NCBI RefSeq assembly: GCF_024868665.1
Contig: NC_079912.1
Coordinates: 15,979,926 to 16,043,925, forward strand
Direction of reading: 5' to 3'
DNA length: 64,000 bases
Origin: Triplophysa rosa
Lineage: Eukaryota > Chordata > Actinopteri > Cypriniformes > Nemacheilidae
Both the position numbers and the translations under genes were made by a program. The notes beneath the pieces are model-generated. The model was given only the letters and a program-made list of their open reading frames with translations. It made no database searches and was not told the origin of the DNA. Shown piece by piece: positions 48,521 to 59,190 of this stretch; position 1 is the first letter of the stretch; each line of letters starts with the position of its first letter.

Positions 48521-49860
48521 GGGAGGGGCCTTAGTCTCCACCCTATCGAAACAGGTGCCTGCGAGTTCCTCTGAAGCACGTTGTGTGGGTATATTCATGA
48601 AAACTTTGGAAAAGGGGAGAGTTGATCTGCGAAGAGATTTGATCCATCTAGTGGCTGGTTATGTCATTTTCTCAAAGAGGATTTGTAAAGAACCTGAAAT
48701 TGTTTTCTTTCCATATTTCGTCTTGAAAGTCCCACTTTACCATAAATCACCTTATTCATAAGTGTTAAAGAATTTTGTTTTCTTAAAAACATGCTGATTT
48801 TAGAACAATATGAGACTTTTCAATGTTCAGTGATTGTGCGGGATATCTTTCTGTTTGCAAAACGTAGTGTGCGTGCGTGCGTTTGTGTGTGTGTCCTTTC
48901 GCATAATAAGCATCCCTGTGGGAAAATATATGAAGAGTTCAGGTGGAAAAAACCCTAAAAGCCGCCTCCGTCAAAAATGAGATTATGATGTTAGGTAACG
49001 TTAGGCCTAAATGCTTTCCACACATATATCTGTACGTTGCTCAAATAATTTAGCTTAAAAAAACGAAATACCCCACCCTGCCCAGTTTGAAATATCCGGT
49101 ATTGCTGAAAGTAAATGTAGGAGCCTGATAAAAAAATTTCACTTAAACGAAAGGTCGGCTGACAGATTTAGAGGGTTTTGCATCTGAACTCCTTGTATGC
49201 ATTCCTTGTCTGGCTCCGTTGATCAGGTGGTCTGATTGATACATTTACTATGTATTTAGACAAAATTATGTAACTAGTCCAACATAACACTACATGTTCA
49301 ATAATAATTATGTTAATCATTCATACCAGAGCACTTAGGAATTAACGTAGCTGTTAACTCCAGCTTCCGTTCTTTTAAACAGATCGAAGGCTTTTTACAT
49401 AAACCATAAATATAGACGAATAGAAAGAGAAAGAGAGAGCATTTAGATACTTTATTATTTTTTTGTCTTTTGTTTTATATTTAATCCGTTGGCAATATTG
49501 TAAGTACACACAATCATGCCAATAAAGTCCTTTGATAATGAAATTGAAAATTGAGAGAGAAAAGAATTTATCTTAGGTTCCCTCTAGTGGCTTTCCTTGT
49601 AACTGCTCGCGTCCTCCGCCTTGCATACGTAATTACGTCAACTGCGAGGTCCTTAAAGAGGCGTAAACCTTAAAAAGCGAAACGGTAGCATATTTACCTT
49701 TTACAATGTATTATCGGCGATGCGTGCAAAATTATGATTTACAAATAAAATAATTTAAATATACGAAGGTTTTAAACTTGTACATTTTCATAAAATAGAT
49801 AAAATCGTATTTGTTTAACACATTCCGGACAGGATCTTCACAATAGTCACATAGCTTAGA
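48521..49860. other. Intergenic space between divergent arhgap29 and fbxo45
   Basis: No gene or intact repeat seen. It marks the junction between the abca4-arhgap29 and fbxo45-nrros blocks. A short TGCG/TG tract lies at 48867-48893. Confidence 0.6.
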
Positions 49861-50015
49861 TTTGAGCCATTTGGCTGCAACTGCAATAACACGGCGAAAT
49901 GCGTCAGCCAAACACGCTTTACCGGATCTCGGCGGGGTTCTGACCCGTTTCGATTTCCATGTTGAATCCGGCTGTGCGTTTTTAATAACTGTTTTTTTCA
50001 GCGGAGGAGTTTGAC

Positions 50016-50357
50016 ATGTCTGGCGCGGCCGGTGGAGGGGTGCAGTCTGCAGGGCTGGGCGCTGTCGTCGCCGCCGCCGCCGCGAGCTCCTGCTCCTCAT
50101 CGTCGGGATCCGGTTCCGTCGCATTACTTGGCGGGGGATCGGGCATCGCGGGCCGGTTACCCAGCCGGGTACTCGAGCATATATTCTCCTATCTGGAACT
50201 GCCGGATCTGATGCAGTGCTCGCTGGTGTGCTGGCATTGGTATAACTGCCTGTCGGATGAAAACAGTGAGGTGTGGCGGAGTCTGTGCTCCCGGGTGCTC
50301 AGTGATGAAGCGATGCGCACTGATATCCTCTGCAACATTTCTACTTATAAAAGCAAA
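50016..50357 (+). CDS. fbxo45: fbxo45 exon 1 (F-box)
   Basis: 114 codons. The start context GACATGTCTGG fits the MSGAAGGG N-terminus. Donor GTAAGA after TYKSK. Confidence 0.96.
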
Positions 50358-51829
50358 GTAAGACTAAAGTCATGATATTAATGTGATACTTTAAGTAGAG
50401 CGTAAACTATAACAACGACCGGACGCGGCGTTCATGGGATTGTCGCGCCGCGACGCATCCAGTTTGGACAAAATTTTAAATTATAATGGTATTGTGGTTA
50501 AAATAGTGTTTTATTATGTACTTTGTAGATATTAAACATTGCATTATTTTAGGTTTTTATTATTTAGTTATATGCATTAATATTTAATTGAACATATTCG
50601 AATATAGGTAGACTAGTAGGCGACTGAAGATGGTTTGTAATGGATGACGTCATTTGTAAATATTGGACAAATGTAGTCACTCAAATAGGTTGTCTGCAGT
50701 GGATGCTACTTCTAATGAAAGATCTTTTATATGGTTTTGTTATTTCTGTATCATGAATACACTTTTTTGTTTATGTTACGTATTTGAGTATATTGAGGTG
50801 GTCAGTAGGCTAGGCGACAATCTAATTGTTCTGCATTAGGTCACTTTTTAGAAATATTGCACACAAATACAATCAATGAAAAACATGTCTGTAGTGTGTG
50901 TATAAGCCCAAAGAAAAATCTTTGGGGAGTTATTAAATACAGATTGTCCTTTTTGTCTGTCCTCAGCTTAAGTCCTTTCAGCATGCCCTGAGTACTCACG
51001 ACTGCTCCAGGAATGTATACATCAAGAAAAACGGGTTCACCTTGCATCGTAACCCTATCGCCCAAAGCACCGACGGTGCCCGTGGGAAGATCGGCTTTTC
51101 GGAGGGCCGGCATGCCTGGGAGATATGGTGGGAAGGACCTCTTGGCACGGTGGCGGTGATTGGCATCGCGACCAAGAGGGCTCCTTTGCAGTGCCAGGGT
51201 TATGTGGCACTTCTAGGCAGCGATGACCAGAGCTGGGGGTGGAATTTAGTAGACAATAATCTGCTTCATAATGGAGAGGTCAATGGTAACTTCCCCCAAT
51301 GCAACAACGCACCAAAGTACCAGGTAACATAGCTTGAGTTTTATGACTTTAGAGATGAGCTATTCTCACGTAGTTCACCTGAAAAATAAAATTCTGTCAT
51401 CACTTATTCACCCACATTTTGTTCAAAACCTGTATGTGACTGTATTTATTCTGTGGAACACAAAAGAAGATATTTTGGGAAATGTCTCGGTGGTTTTGTG
51501 TCTGTACAATGGAAGTCAATGGGACCAATGTTGTTTGGTTACTAGAAATTCAAATAAGAATAATTGAATCTAATTTTGAACTGGTAAGCCACTCAAAGAT
51601 GATGGTCATTTATGCGTCATATTTCAATATTTCTGTTCTACAGATCGGCGAGAGAATACGTGTGATCTTAGACATGGATGATAAGACACTAGCTTTCGAG
51701 CGAGGTTTCGAGTTCCTCGGCGTGGCGTTCCGAGGGTTGCCCAAAGGCTGCCTCTTTCCTGCTGTCTCAGCCGTGTATGGAAACACTGAAGTGACAATGG
51801 TGTATCTAGGAAGACCCCTGGATGGATAA
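50016..51829 (+). CDS. fbxo45: fbxo45, F-box/SPRY domain protein 1
   Basis: Substrate receptor that pairs with SKP1 and the RING ligase PAM (MYCBP2) and controls synapse formation and neuronal migration. Three exons: 50016-50357, 50967-51323 and 51644-51829 (TAA), 294 residues, against about 286 in human. Domains: a Gly/Ala/Ser-rich N-terminus with an alanine run encoded by GCCGCC repeats, an F-box (about 47-95, [18 protein letters not shown]), and SPRY (about 125-290: [45 protein letters not shown]). All introns are GT-AG, phase 0. Almost invariant against human beyond residue 45. The upstream GC-rich stretch probably is its CpG promoter. It faces away from arhgap29 and is followed by nrros in the same orientation, as at human 3q29. 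Confidence 0.97.
50967..51323 (+). CDS. fbxo45: fbxo45 exon 2 (SPRY)
   Basis: 119 codons, [18 protein letters not shown] to NNAPKYQ. Acceptor CCTCAG, donor GTAACA. Confidence 0.97.
51369..51548. mobile_element. Long-TIR MITE fragment in fbxo45 intron 2
   Basis: AGTTCACCTGAAAAATAAAA, TTCTGTCATCACTTATTCACC and CAATGGAAGTCAATGGGACC are family motifs. The right arm is missing. Confidence 0.65.
51644..51829 (+). CDS. fbxo45: fbxo45 exon 3 (SPRY end, stop)
   Basis: 61 codons plus [23 protein letters not shown] to YLGRPLDG. Acceptor CTACAG. Confidence 0.97.
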   Translation: MGERIRVILDMDDKTLAFERGFEFLGVAFRGLPKGCLFPAVSAVYGNTEVTMVYLGRPLDG

Positions 51830-52505
51830 AGTGGATCCTAGTGCCACTGTTAGAACCAGAGGGGAGCGCTGCTTGGCACAGATATGACTCTTGGCCTTTC
51901 ACATCTGGACTAAGAAATGAGTCGTCCTGGGAGAAATCAGTAGTTGTTGGGCGGGGCTTGTTGAAGGTGAGGATCTTCAACATACATCTGCGGCATTCAG
52001 TTAAACGTCTATTTACGTTTAGTCCTTTTGATGACCGGGGACGTTTTTTAAGCCTGATTTTAATCTAATTTGAGAACTGCACAGGGGGCAGCTGTTCTAT
52101 TTTATGAAATAGGTTGAAACGCCAAATTAGAGCTGAAAAGTGGCAACGTTTTATATTACTTGATATTTTACACATGCGTGGGTCAAGAACCTACTGTGAA
52201 GAGGACTGAGTTATCTAAAGACCAGGAGGGGTCAGACTTCCACAACAATACAAACTTACATGTAGGTAAATGACACGAAGTACACATGCCAAAACGCTGT
52301 ACCACAATATCTTACTGTTTTTATCCTCAGAGCAGTTATCTGCATGCAGTATAAGCGTCTCTTCCTCTTGTTTTTATTTTTTAAGGACAAGCAAAGGTAG
52401 TATGTTGTTCTATTTGTTACTGTACATCTTACCCGTGATGTAGAAGTGTATAGTATTTATTTATTAAGGTCTATCTTTGCTATATCTGAGGTTATGGAGA
52501 CTACA

Positions 52506-52626
52506 AATAAACTCTAAATTGTGCCAGTCTGTGAATGTATCTCAGCGTGTTCTATTGCTTTCTTGAATGTGTCTATGGGTTCGTTTTACTGGGTGCAATA
52601 ATAATCTCGATCATGTTTTGAATAAA
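52506..52626 (+). terminator. fbxo45: Candidate fbxo45 polyadenylation signals
   Basis: Two AATAAA hexamers, 52506-52511 and 52621-52626, about 0.7-0.8 kb after the stop. Confidence 0.6.
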
Positions 52627-53500
52627 ACGTGGCTGTACTCGTCTCAACCACAAGGGGGTGTCCATCTACAAGAACCATTGACATATTCGTCTTTTGCTAC
52701 AGGATTGTTTATTCAGTTAAATGTTTCAAGGATTAATTTAACATTTACCTATTCAGTATTCACATTCTTTGCAAAATGTCTCTAATGTGTGCTTATTCTA
52801 TAGCTTCTAAAAGTTTTTGTAGAGGATTGCCAAGATTTTCACACACAGGATCTTCTTTTCACGATGCTTTTAAACATTACTTTTTACTTCCTTTTTATTC
52901 TGTTATTTGAAGGACTTTTGGGAAGCATCTCGTGCCCAAAAGGACAAAACAAACATCTAACAACAATTCTCTTCAACATTAATGATGTTGGAGTTAATTG
53001 AGATTTAAGTTTAAAATCTTGGAGTCTGAGACCAAGCGTGCTGCTTTACTCTCTGGTATTCACAATTTAAGCGTAAATGTCTAATTCACCCATATGCAAC
53101 TTTTTTGTTTTTGTTTCATATTTTATAAACGGGATATTTATATGTTGTGCAACAGTCATGCACTCGTGTTGTGAAAAGAATATGACAAGCGTGAATGTTT
53201 TCACAACTGTTTTCACAGCTTCACATCCTAAGAACAGCTTTAAAGAGCAGAAACGATGGACCAGCATCTTTCTGACAGGAAGGGTGTGAGCTCTCGGTGG
53301 TTTCCTCTTCAGTAGTATCTGATGAGTGAAACCAACAGTGGGTGCTTTGGGCGTGTTCTCTTGGTAGGGTTTGTGGTCTACTGAACAGGACTGAAATACA
53401 GTTACAAAGTTTGCGCATTATCGTTTGCTGACGTGGTTTTCATCTCGCGACCCGCGGTGATATATTGATATTGAATAGTTCATCCGTTTTTCCTCACGGA
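52627..53500. other. fbxo45-nrros intergenic
   Basis: No gene, RNA or repeat recognised. Confidence 0.6.
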
Positions 53501-53832
53501 GCGCCCTTGACGTGCGCATATCTTGCGCAGCGCTCGCTGATCTGCTGAAAACGAAATACTTTTGCTGCTGTGGGATGTGGTCAGATTTTTTTTCGTCAAA
53601 TACAACGTGCATATTTCTGACCTTGCAGTGGGTGTGTGAAAAATATGGCTTCATGTGACTGCGTTTCCGTTGCATGCTTGCTTCCGCAATTACTAAAGAC
53701 AAGCGCAGAGATGCAGATGTGAGGCACTTTGCTTCTCCGAAGAGACCAAGCCAGAAGAACCTTCCCACAAACCGATGTAATGAACTAATGTGAACTTCAC
53801 AGAGGAGCGGAGGGCGCGATCCTGGCTGCTGG

Positions 53833-53834
53833 GG
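53833..53834 (+). other. nrros: Possible nrros exon 1 donor
   Basis: GCTGCTGGG then GTAAGA follows a GC-richer stretch (53.5-53.83 kb), about 1.1 kb before the first coding exon. It is a plausible end for the 5' UTR exon; transcript evidence is needed. Confidence 0.35.
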
Positions 53835-53865
53835 TAAGAGCGCGCACGTTATACCCACGTGCGTG

Positions 53866-53867
53866 TG

Positions 53868-53906
<39 letters not shown>

Positions 53907-53930
53907 CGTGTGTGTGTGTTGTGTGTGTGG
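53866..53930. repeat. (TG)n microsatellite
   Basis: Near-pure GT dinucleotide run with TGCG and GTTG interruptions, in the presumed nrros intron 1. Confidence 0.92.
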
Positions 53931-54978
53931 ATGTGTGCATTATCTAAAACAGAAATGCTCTGACTTGAATGTGAATGACAGATTTGTGTGAAGCTTTAAT
54001 TCAGAGCTTGATGTCGAGCGCACAACTTGGGGGTTGACATTTACTTTTTAACAGCACAAATCTTTAACCACATGCAGGTTTTGGAAAATATTTATTGAAA
54101 TGCTACTGGCCCAGTGTCTTCTGATTCAGACTTAAATTGCTATTTAAACACTCAGGCAATGCTTAAAATGTCAAGAGTCACAATTCATTAGGCAAGCTAA
54201 TTAAATATCAAAACAAGTGGCATCTGCAAACAAATATCTTCCTTTTAGACATTTTCAAGTTTCAACTGGTTTTCATAAAAAAAGGTAATTCCTTTATGTA
54301 GTATTCATTGCAGAGAAACCAGGTGTTTATCATTAGCTAAATGGACTACTTCACTAATTCTTATATCTAGAGAGCGAAGAAAGAACTCCCAGTTCTCAAA
54401 TGTGTTGTTTTGTCATTTAAAACTACATTTATAGTTTGCATAAAAAAGGGTTATTGTGCTATTTTACTTTAAAATAAAGGAAACTTGTTTTCTAACACAA
54501 TGTTTTTTAAATAGGCCTACATTTTTAAATGCGACATTCACCTAGCATTAGGGTCACTGTATATATTTATCTATGATGACCGGGATGAACGCTTTACGTC
54601 AATCTGATTTAGCACCTCAAACTGCTCAAAGTCTAAAATCAAAAGGACCACCTTTGGCTTTTTGTTGATGTCAGTTTAGCCACAAGTTGACGATGCTTGT
54701 GCCACATAGGCCGCTACTGTAGGTGTCAAAGTTCGTTCTTTGTTTAAAAGTGTGGAATGTGAAAGCTCATAGTTTTTTAAAAGATTTGACATGACACCTT
54801 TTATCAATCTCATGAATCTACAAAATAATTATACAGTATACACTTATTGTTAGTAGTAGTAATAATAATTTGTGTATTATATGCGCATCACTACAGTGTT
54901 GACCGTATACATTTTACATTCTTGGGGACACATCGCTCTAACGCTCTAATCCACTTTCATTGCAGCGATCATGTTAAG

Positions 54979-55086
54979 ATGCTGGTCTTTGGTCGTCCGT
55001 CCGTTCTGCTCTGTCACGCTGTGGTATCGATACTGGTGGTCCTGCTTTTAGCTTCTGGACATCCACAGGCCTTTTCCTGCAGACTC
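54979..55086 (+). CDS. nrros: nrros first coding exon (signal peptide)
   Basis: 36 codons encoding MLVFGRPSVLLCHAVV to SCRL. The exon itself begins at 54966 (acceptor TTGCAG), leaving 13 nt of 5' UTR. Donor GTATGT. Confidence 0.88.
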
Positions 55087-58000
55087 GTATGTAATCAGTT
55101 ATCAATCTTGTTTTATTTTTAACTAACAAAAGGGACAACTAAATATCGGAATATTTACTCCCTTTAATGAAAACCAACATTTGGAATTTACTATAAAACT
55201 GTGATGTAATTTAAAAATAAACTGGTGGAAGTGAACATGCATCCAGAAGAAAATGTTAGATTTTGCCCTTTCATAGTCTGTTCGACTCATTTAGGTTTCA
55301 TTTGAGTATTAACTTTGTCTCAGATAAACTTCTGTTTTAATGCGTGATTAGAAATAAAAAAGAAAAGAAAATTATACATAATTGCATAATAAACTTCTGA
55401 TATTTTGGCAAATCATAGGAAAATATTGAGCAGCTTTTTCTACCTTATGGCCCAGTTTCACAGACACGCTTAGCTTAAACCAGGACTATGCCTTAGTTGA
55501 ATTAAGATATTTATGTCGCTTTTATAAAAATGCCTTATAAGAATACATTACTTGTGTGCATCTTGAGACAAAACAATGGCACTGATATATTTTAAGATAT
55601 TTCTGGGCAAGTTATATTCAGTTAAGGCAGGTCACACATTCATTTTAGTCTGGGACTAGCTTTAAGCCTTGTATGTGAAACCGGGCCTTTATGTTTTAAA
55701 ATTATGTGCTGAGGTTGATTTATAATAAACAATTTTTTTTCTTAAATTATCCTTAACTTACAGGATCACTTTTTTTTTACTTGACCAAACATTTTTTATC
55801 ATGTATATTAACTTGAGCAAGTGTTGTATTGTATATGTAAGTGTTCTTTTTTGTCCACTACACAATCACAGTTTCCTTTTGAAAATGAACCCTGGTTTCA
55901 GTACAAATAAAACAAAACAACTATTGTTATCCATGTAAACCACTAATTTACCCTGGTTTTGTTACAGTAACCACAGTTTAACAACGGTATTTGGAGTAAA
56001 AATGTGGTTTTACAAATGATAATCAATCTGGGGAAAAAACATGGTTACTACACTTTTACTATAATAGAATCCCCAGTGAATTTTTGTAAGAGCATGGTAG
56101 CAAGTTAAGATTAAAATTAGCCGACTGAACTCTAGTGGAAATTATCTGTCATCACGCTACCATTTACATCTCTGTTTCCATAATGTGTAAAAATACACTC
56201 TTCTTGTCTTAAATATTCTCTTTTCTCTCTTTCTGTCTATCTAGATTCAAAGCACAGCTTTGTGCAACAACTGTCAGCTCTCCACAGTACCAACCCATTT
56301 ACCACAGCAAACCGAGGAGATCTTTTTAGACAGGAACCTTCTAAAAATTTTACAGGATGGTTGCCTCTCGAGATATCCTACTCTTCGAACCTTCAGCTGC
56401 GCAAACAATCATCTCAGAACAGTTGAGGAGAACGTATTCTCAGAATCACCTCTTATGGAAAACCTCAACTTTGCAGACAATGAGCTTCAATATGAACACA
56501 AGCAGGTGGCCCAGTCTTTAAGCTCTCTGACCCAACTAAAGACTCTTGATCTTTCCGGTAATGGCCTCACGGAGGACATGGTGTCCTTGCTCGTACAGAA
56601 TCTGTCCTCTCTTGAGACACTTTACTTGTCGAGGAACGCCATGTTGAGATTAGACGAGTCAACGTTTAAAGGCCTTCATCAGCTTAAAGAGCTGAATGCA
56701 GAGAGAAACTTGTTGTTTGAGATTGACGGTGCTTTTGATCACATGAGAAAACTCGAGAGGTTGAATTTGGCGTTCAACTGCTTGCCATGTTTGGTCAATT
56801 TTGAGATGACTCAGTTGCGGGTCTTAAACGCAAGCCACAATTCCATTGAATGGTTCATAACCAATCAGAATATAAATGAGACATTTCAACTGGAGACGCT
56901 GGATTTGTCCGATAACCATTTGCTCTTCTTTCCGTTCCTCCCGACACGAAACCACATCCAGACTTTGATTTTGTCCAGTAATTTAATAGACTTTTACCAA
57001 GGCTTTTCAAATGACTCGTCTTTAAACTGGACCACCAGTGTTGAATACTACAATCTTGGACAGAATGTGGGGAACATAACGGCGGATCTCTGGAGCGAAA
57101 GCCTCCACGGAGATCTCTCCCATGTGAAGCTCCTGGACTTGAGCGAGAACAAGGTGAACTACTTTCCTGAGGGATTTATTCAACGGATGCCACGTTTGTA
57201 CTGGCTGAAGCTGAGAAGCAACTGCTTGCAGTCATTCAGTCTGACACCTGAAGATCTACCGGTCACCGTATATGAACTGGACGTTAGCAAAAACAGGCTA
57301 ACCGAGCTCAGAACAAGCCAACACTCCATCAGCGAGTTAAACAACCTCACACATCTGAATCTGAGTGCCAATGACCTACAAAACCTTCCACCCAGGATAT
57401 TTTCCAGTCTACCAAGTCTGACGACAGTTGACCTCAGTCATAACCAGGTAGGCGTATGTAATTCTGAAGAATCAGAATACACAAGCTCTTCAGAATGTGT
57501 TGCGTGGTCCAACGTGGTTTCATTGAAACACCTCTACCTTTCAGACTGTAGCATTGAAAATATCCCATCTTCAGCATTTAAGGGTTTGGCCCTCACACAC
57601 CTTGAACTCTCCAATAATCCTTATCTGCAGATAAAACAGGAATCTTTGGCAAGTCTCAGTAGCACTTTGAAGCATTTGGGACTTGGCAACACAGGTCTCC
57701 GAGACTTTGACTTCTCTCCGTACAGCCGTTTGAAGTCTTTAAACATCTCGAAAAACTCAATATCAGAGCTTCCTGCATCACTGATGTCATTAAACCTAAA
57801 TCTTCTGGACCTGAGGGATAATATGTTGACTACTATTCCAGCAGAACACGCTGCCATGTTGGCTCAGAGACTGCAAGCCGTTTATATGAATGGAAATGCC
57901 TTTAATTGCTGCCATTTGGACTGGTATAAGACGTTCGGGGAGTATAAAGACATCAATGTTGTTGATCTCTCCGAAATTATATGTTTGGATTTAAACCACA

Positions 58001-58200
58001 GGTGGCATAAAGTTGTGCTCTTTGACGCAGTCCAGTGTGGTAACTTAAACTATGAGGAATCAATCGTGTGGTACATTCTCCTCTGCGCATCAGTCAGCCT
58101 TTCCATTGTGGGCATCTCTGTTATTTACCTGCTTACTTTCAAGCCTAAAATGTTGCCTCGTGTTATTAAGAAGAGGTGCTGGAGGCCCACTTCCTATTGA
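54979..58200 (+). CDS. nrros: nrros (lrrc33), negative regulator of reactive oxygen species
   Basis: Single-pass leucine-rich-repeat protein of myeloid cells and microglia that tethers latent TGF-beta1 and restrains NOX2. Two coding exons, 54979-55086 and 56245-58200 (TGA), joined in phase 0, 687 residues (human 692). A signal peptide spans about 1-31 (LVVLLLASGHPQAFS), then an LRR N-cap, about 20 LRRs (LDLSGNGLTEDMVSLLVQNL), a cysteine cap, a transmembrane helix about 641-666 (WYILLCASVSLSIVGISVIY) and a basic tail VIKKRCWRPTSY matching human. Cys218 and Cys363 sit where GARP/LRRC33 link to the TGF-beta pro-domain (family knowledge). LRRC32 is less likely, given the tail and the fbxo45 neighbourhood. 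An out-of-frame ATG precedes the start by 8 bases. ATTAAA at 58355-58360 is a likely poly(A) signal. Confidence 0.93.
55945..56075. repeat. ACATGGTTTT-type repeat, second copy
   Basis: ACCCTGGTTTTGTTACAGTA, AACCACAGTTTAACAACGG and AACATGGTTACTACAC, with the same AATGATAATCAAT spacer as the repeat at about 10.4 kb. In nrros intron 2. Confidence 0.5.
56245..58200 (+). CDS. nrros: nrros second coding exon (LRR ectodomain, TM, tail)
   Basis: 1956 nt including TGA. Starts IQSTALCNNCQLSTVP after acceptor TATCTAG. The single large exon for all LRRs is typical of this family. Confidence 0.95.
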   Translation: MQSTALCNNCQLSTVPTHLPQQTEEIFLDRNLLKILQDGCLSRYPTLRTFSCANNHLRTVEENVFSESPLMENLNFADNELQYEHKQVAQSLSSLTQLKTLDLSGNGLTEDMVSLLVQNLSSLETLYLSRNAMLRLDESTFKGLHQLKELNAERNLLFEIDGAFDHMRKLERLNLAFNCLPCLVNFEMTQLRVLNASHNSIEWFITNQNINETFQLETLDLSDNHLLFFPFLPTRNHIQTLILSSNLIDFYQGFSNDSSLNWTTSVEYYNLGQNVGNITADLWSESLHGDLSHVKLLDLSENKVNYFPEGFIQRMPRLYWLKLRSNCLQSFSLTPEDLPVTVYELDVSKNRLTELRTSQHSISELNNLTHLNLSANDLQNLPPRIFSSLPSLTTVDLSHNQVGVCNSEESEYTSSSECVAWSNVVSLKHLYLSDCSIENIPSSAFKGLALTHLELSNNPYLQIKQESLASLSSTLKHLGLGNTGLRDFDFSPYSRLKSLNISKNSISELPASLMSLNLNLLDLRDNMLTTIPAEHAAMLAQRLQAVYMNGNAFNCCHLDWYKTFGEYKDINVVDLSEIICLDLNHRWHKVVLFDAVQCGNLNYEESIVWYILLCASVSLSIVGISVIYLLTFKPKMLPRVIKKRCWRPTSY

Positions 58201-58354
58201 GAAACATGCAGTTGTAAAGCTAATGTAATGTGACTGTTAAAATGCGCTACTTACAAACTACTGGAACAGGAATAGGACACTGTATTGACCTCAGAGTTAG
58301 GCCACATTGGTCTGTGAATGTGTATATAATATGAATGTATATAATTTCATGCTC

Positions 58355-58360
58355 ATTAAA
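58355..58360 (+). terminator. nrros: nrros polyadenylation signal
   Basis: ATTAAA about 155 nt after the stop. Confidence 0.6.
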
Positions 58361-58439
58361 GTTTGTGTTTATTAGACATTACATTTTTTTCCAAATGTTC
58401 ATGTGTCTCCTTGTTTTAAAACTTAAAGTCAAGGTTGAA

Positions 58440-58510
58440 CTTTCAATCATTTGCATTTATTTGTTTGGCAAGTGGTATTATACAAAGCAACCTACAGTGC
58501 AACCTACACC
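58440..58510 (-). repeat. Degenerate tRNA-derived SINE tail
   Basis: TTTGTTTGGCAAGTGGTATTA then CAAAGCAACCTACAGTGC, a decayed V-SINE-like tail. Confidence 0.4.
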
Positions 58511-58940
58511 TTGTCATTGGTTGGTTGAAATTTTATTTTTAGCAAAAACACTTTTAGACAACAAGCTCGGAAATATAAGTGGCAACGTTTTCTGATGTAA
58601 CTCTGAAATTATATATATTTAAAATACATAAACGATACATAACATTTCCCTTTAATAGGGCCTTTTAATAAAACATCTGCTGATGTGAAGCAGATTCTCT
58701 ATGCTCACATATTTGCATTGCAAAGCAGCTTTAGAGAAAACAAAAAACATTTTGGAACAAACAATGAAGATATAAGAAAAAAGTATAGAAACAAGGGAGG
58801 AAAGAAATCAAAGAACACAGAAAAAAATTAAAATATATAGAAAACATGAAATTTGAAATGTTCTAACTGAAAATATCTGGATTGTATTCGGACTGTTAGA
58901 TACATAGCGCTTTTAAGTGAGTATCAATACTAAAAAGCTA

Positions 58941-59190
58941 TTTAAGGTAGTTCACCCAAAAATATAAAAAAAATTATTTCATGTCGTTCAGAATCTTCTT
59001 TCATTTGTGGAACTCAAATACGATATTTTTTTTAATTTTTGTGGTTTTGTATCCATACAATGGAAGTCAATGGGAGCCAATAATATTTAGGTAATATAGT
59101 AATTTGGTTACTAACATTCTTCAAAATGTTATGTTTTGAGATATACTGTATACTGGACAGAATTTTCACTTTTAGGTGAACTATGCCTTT
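58941..59190. mobile_element. Long-TIR MITE copy
   Basis: TTAAGGTAGTTCACCCAAAA on the left and TTTTAGGTGAACTATGCCTTTT on the right, with inverted arms. Confidence 0.7.

Noticed and set aside
49732..50124. 130-codon minus-strand frame rich in arginine, over the fbxo45 start
   Set aside because: It is antisense to the GC-rich fbxo45 exon 1; the Arg run mirrors the GCC/TCC codons of the Ala/Ser tract.
53418..53858. 146-codon minus-strand frame between fbxo45 and nrros
   Set aside because: No recognisable domain, no splice context, and it overlaps the probable nrros 5' UTR exon on the other strand.
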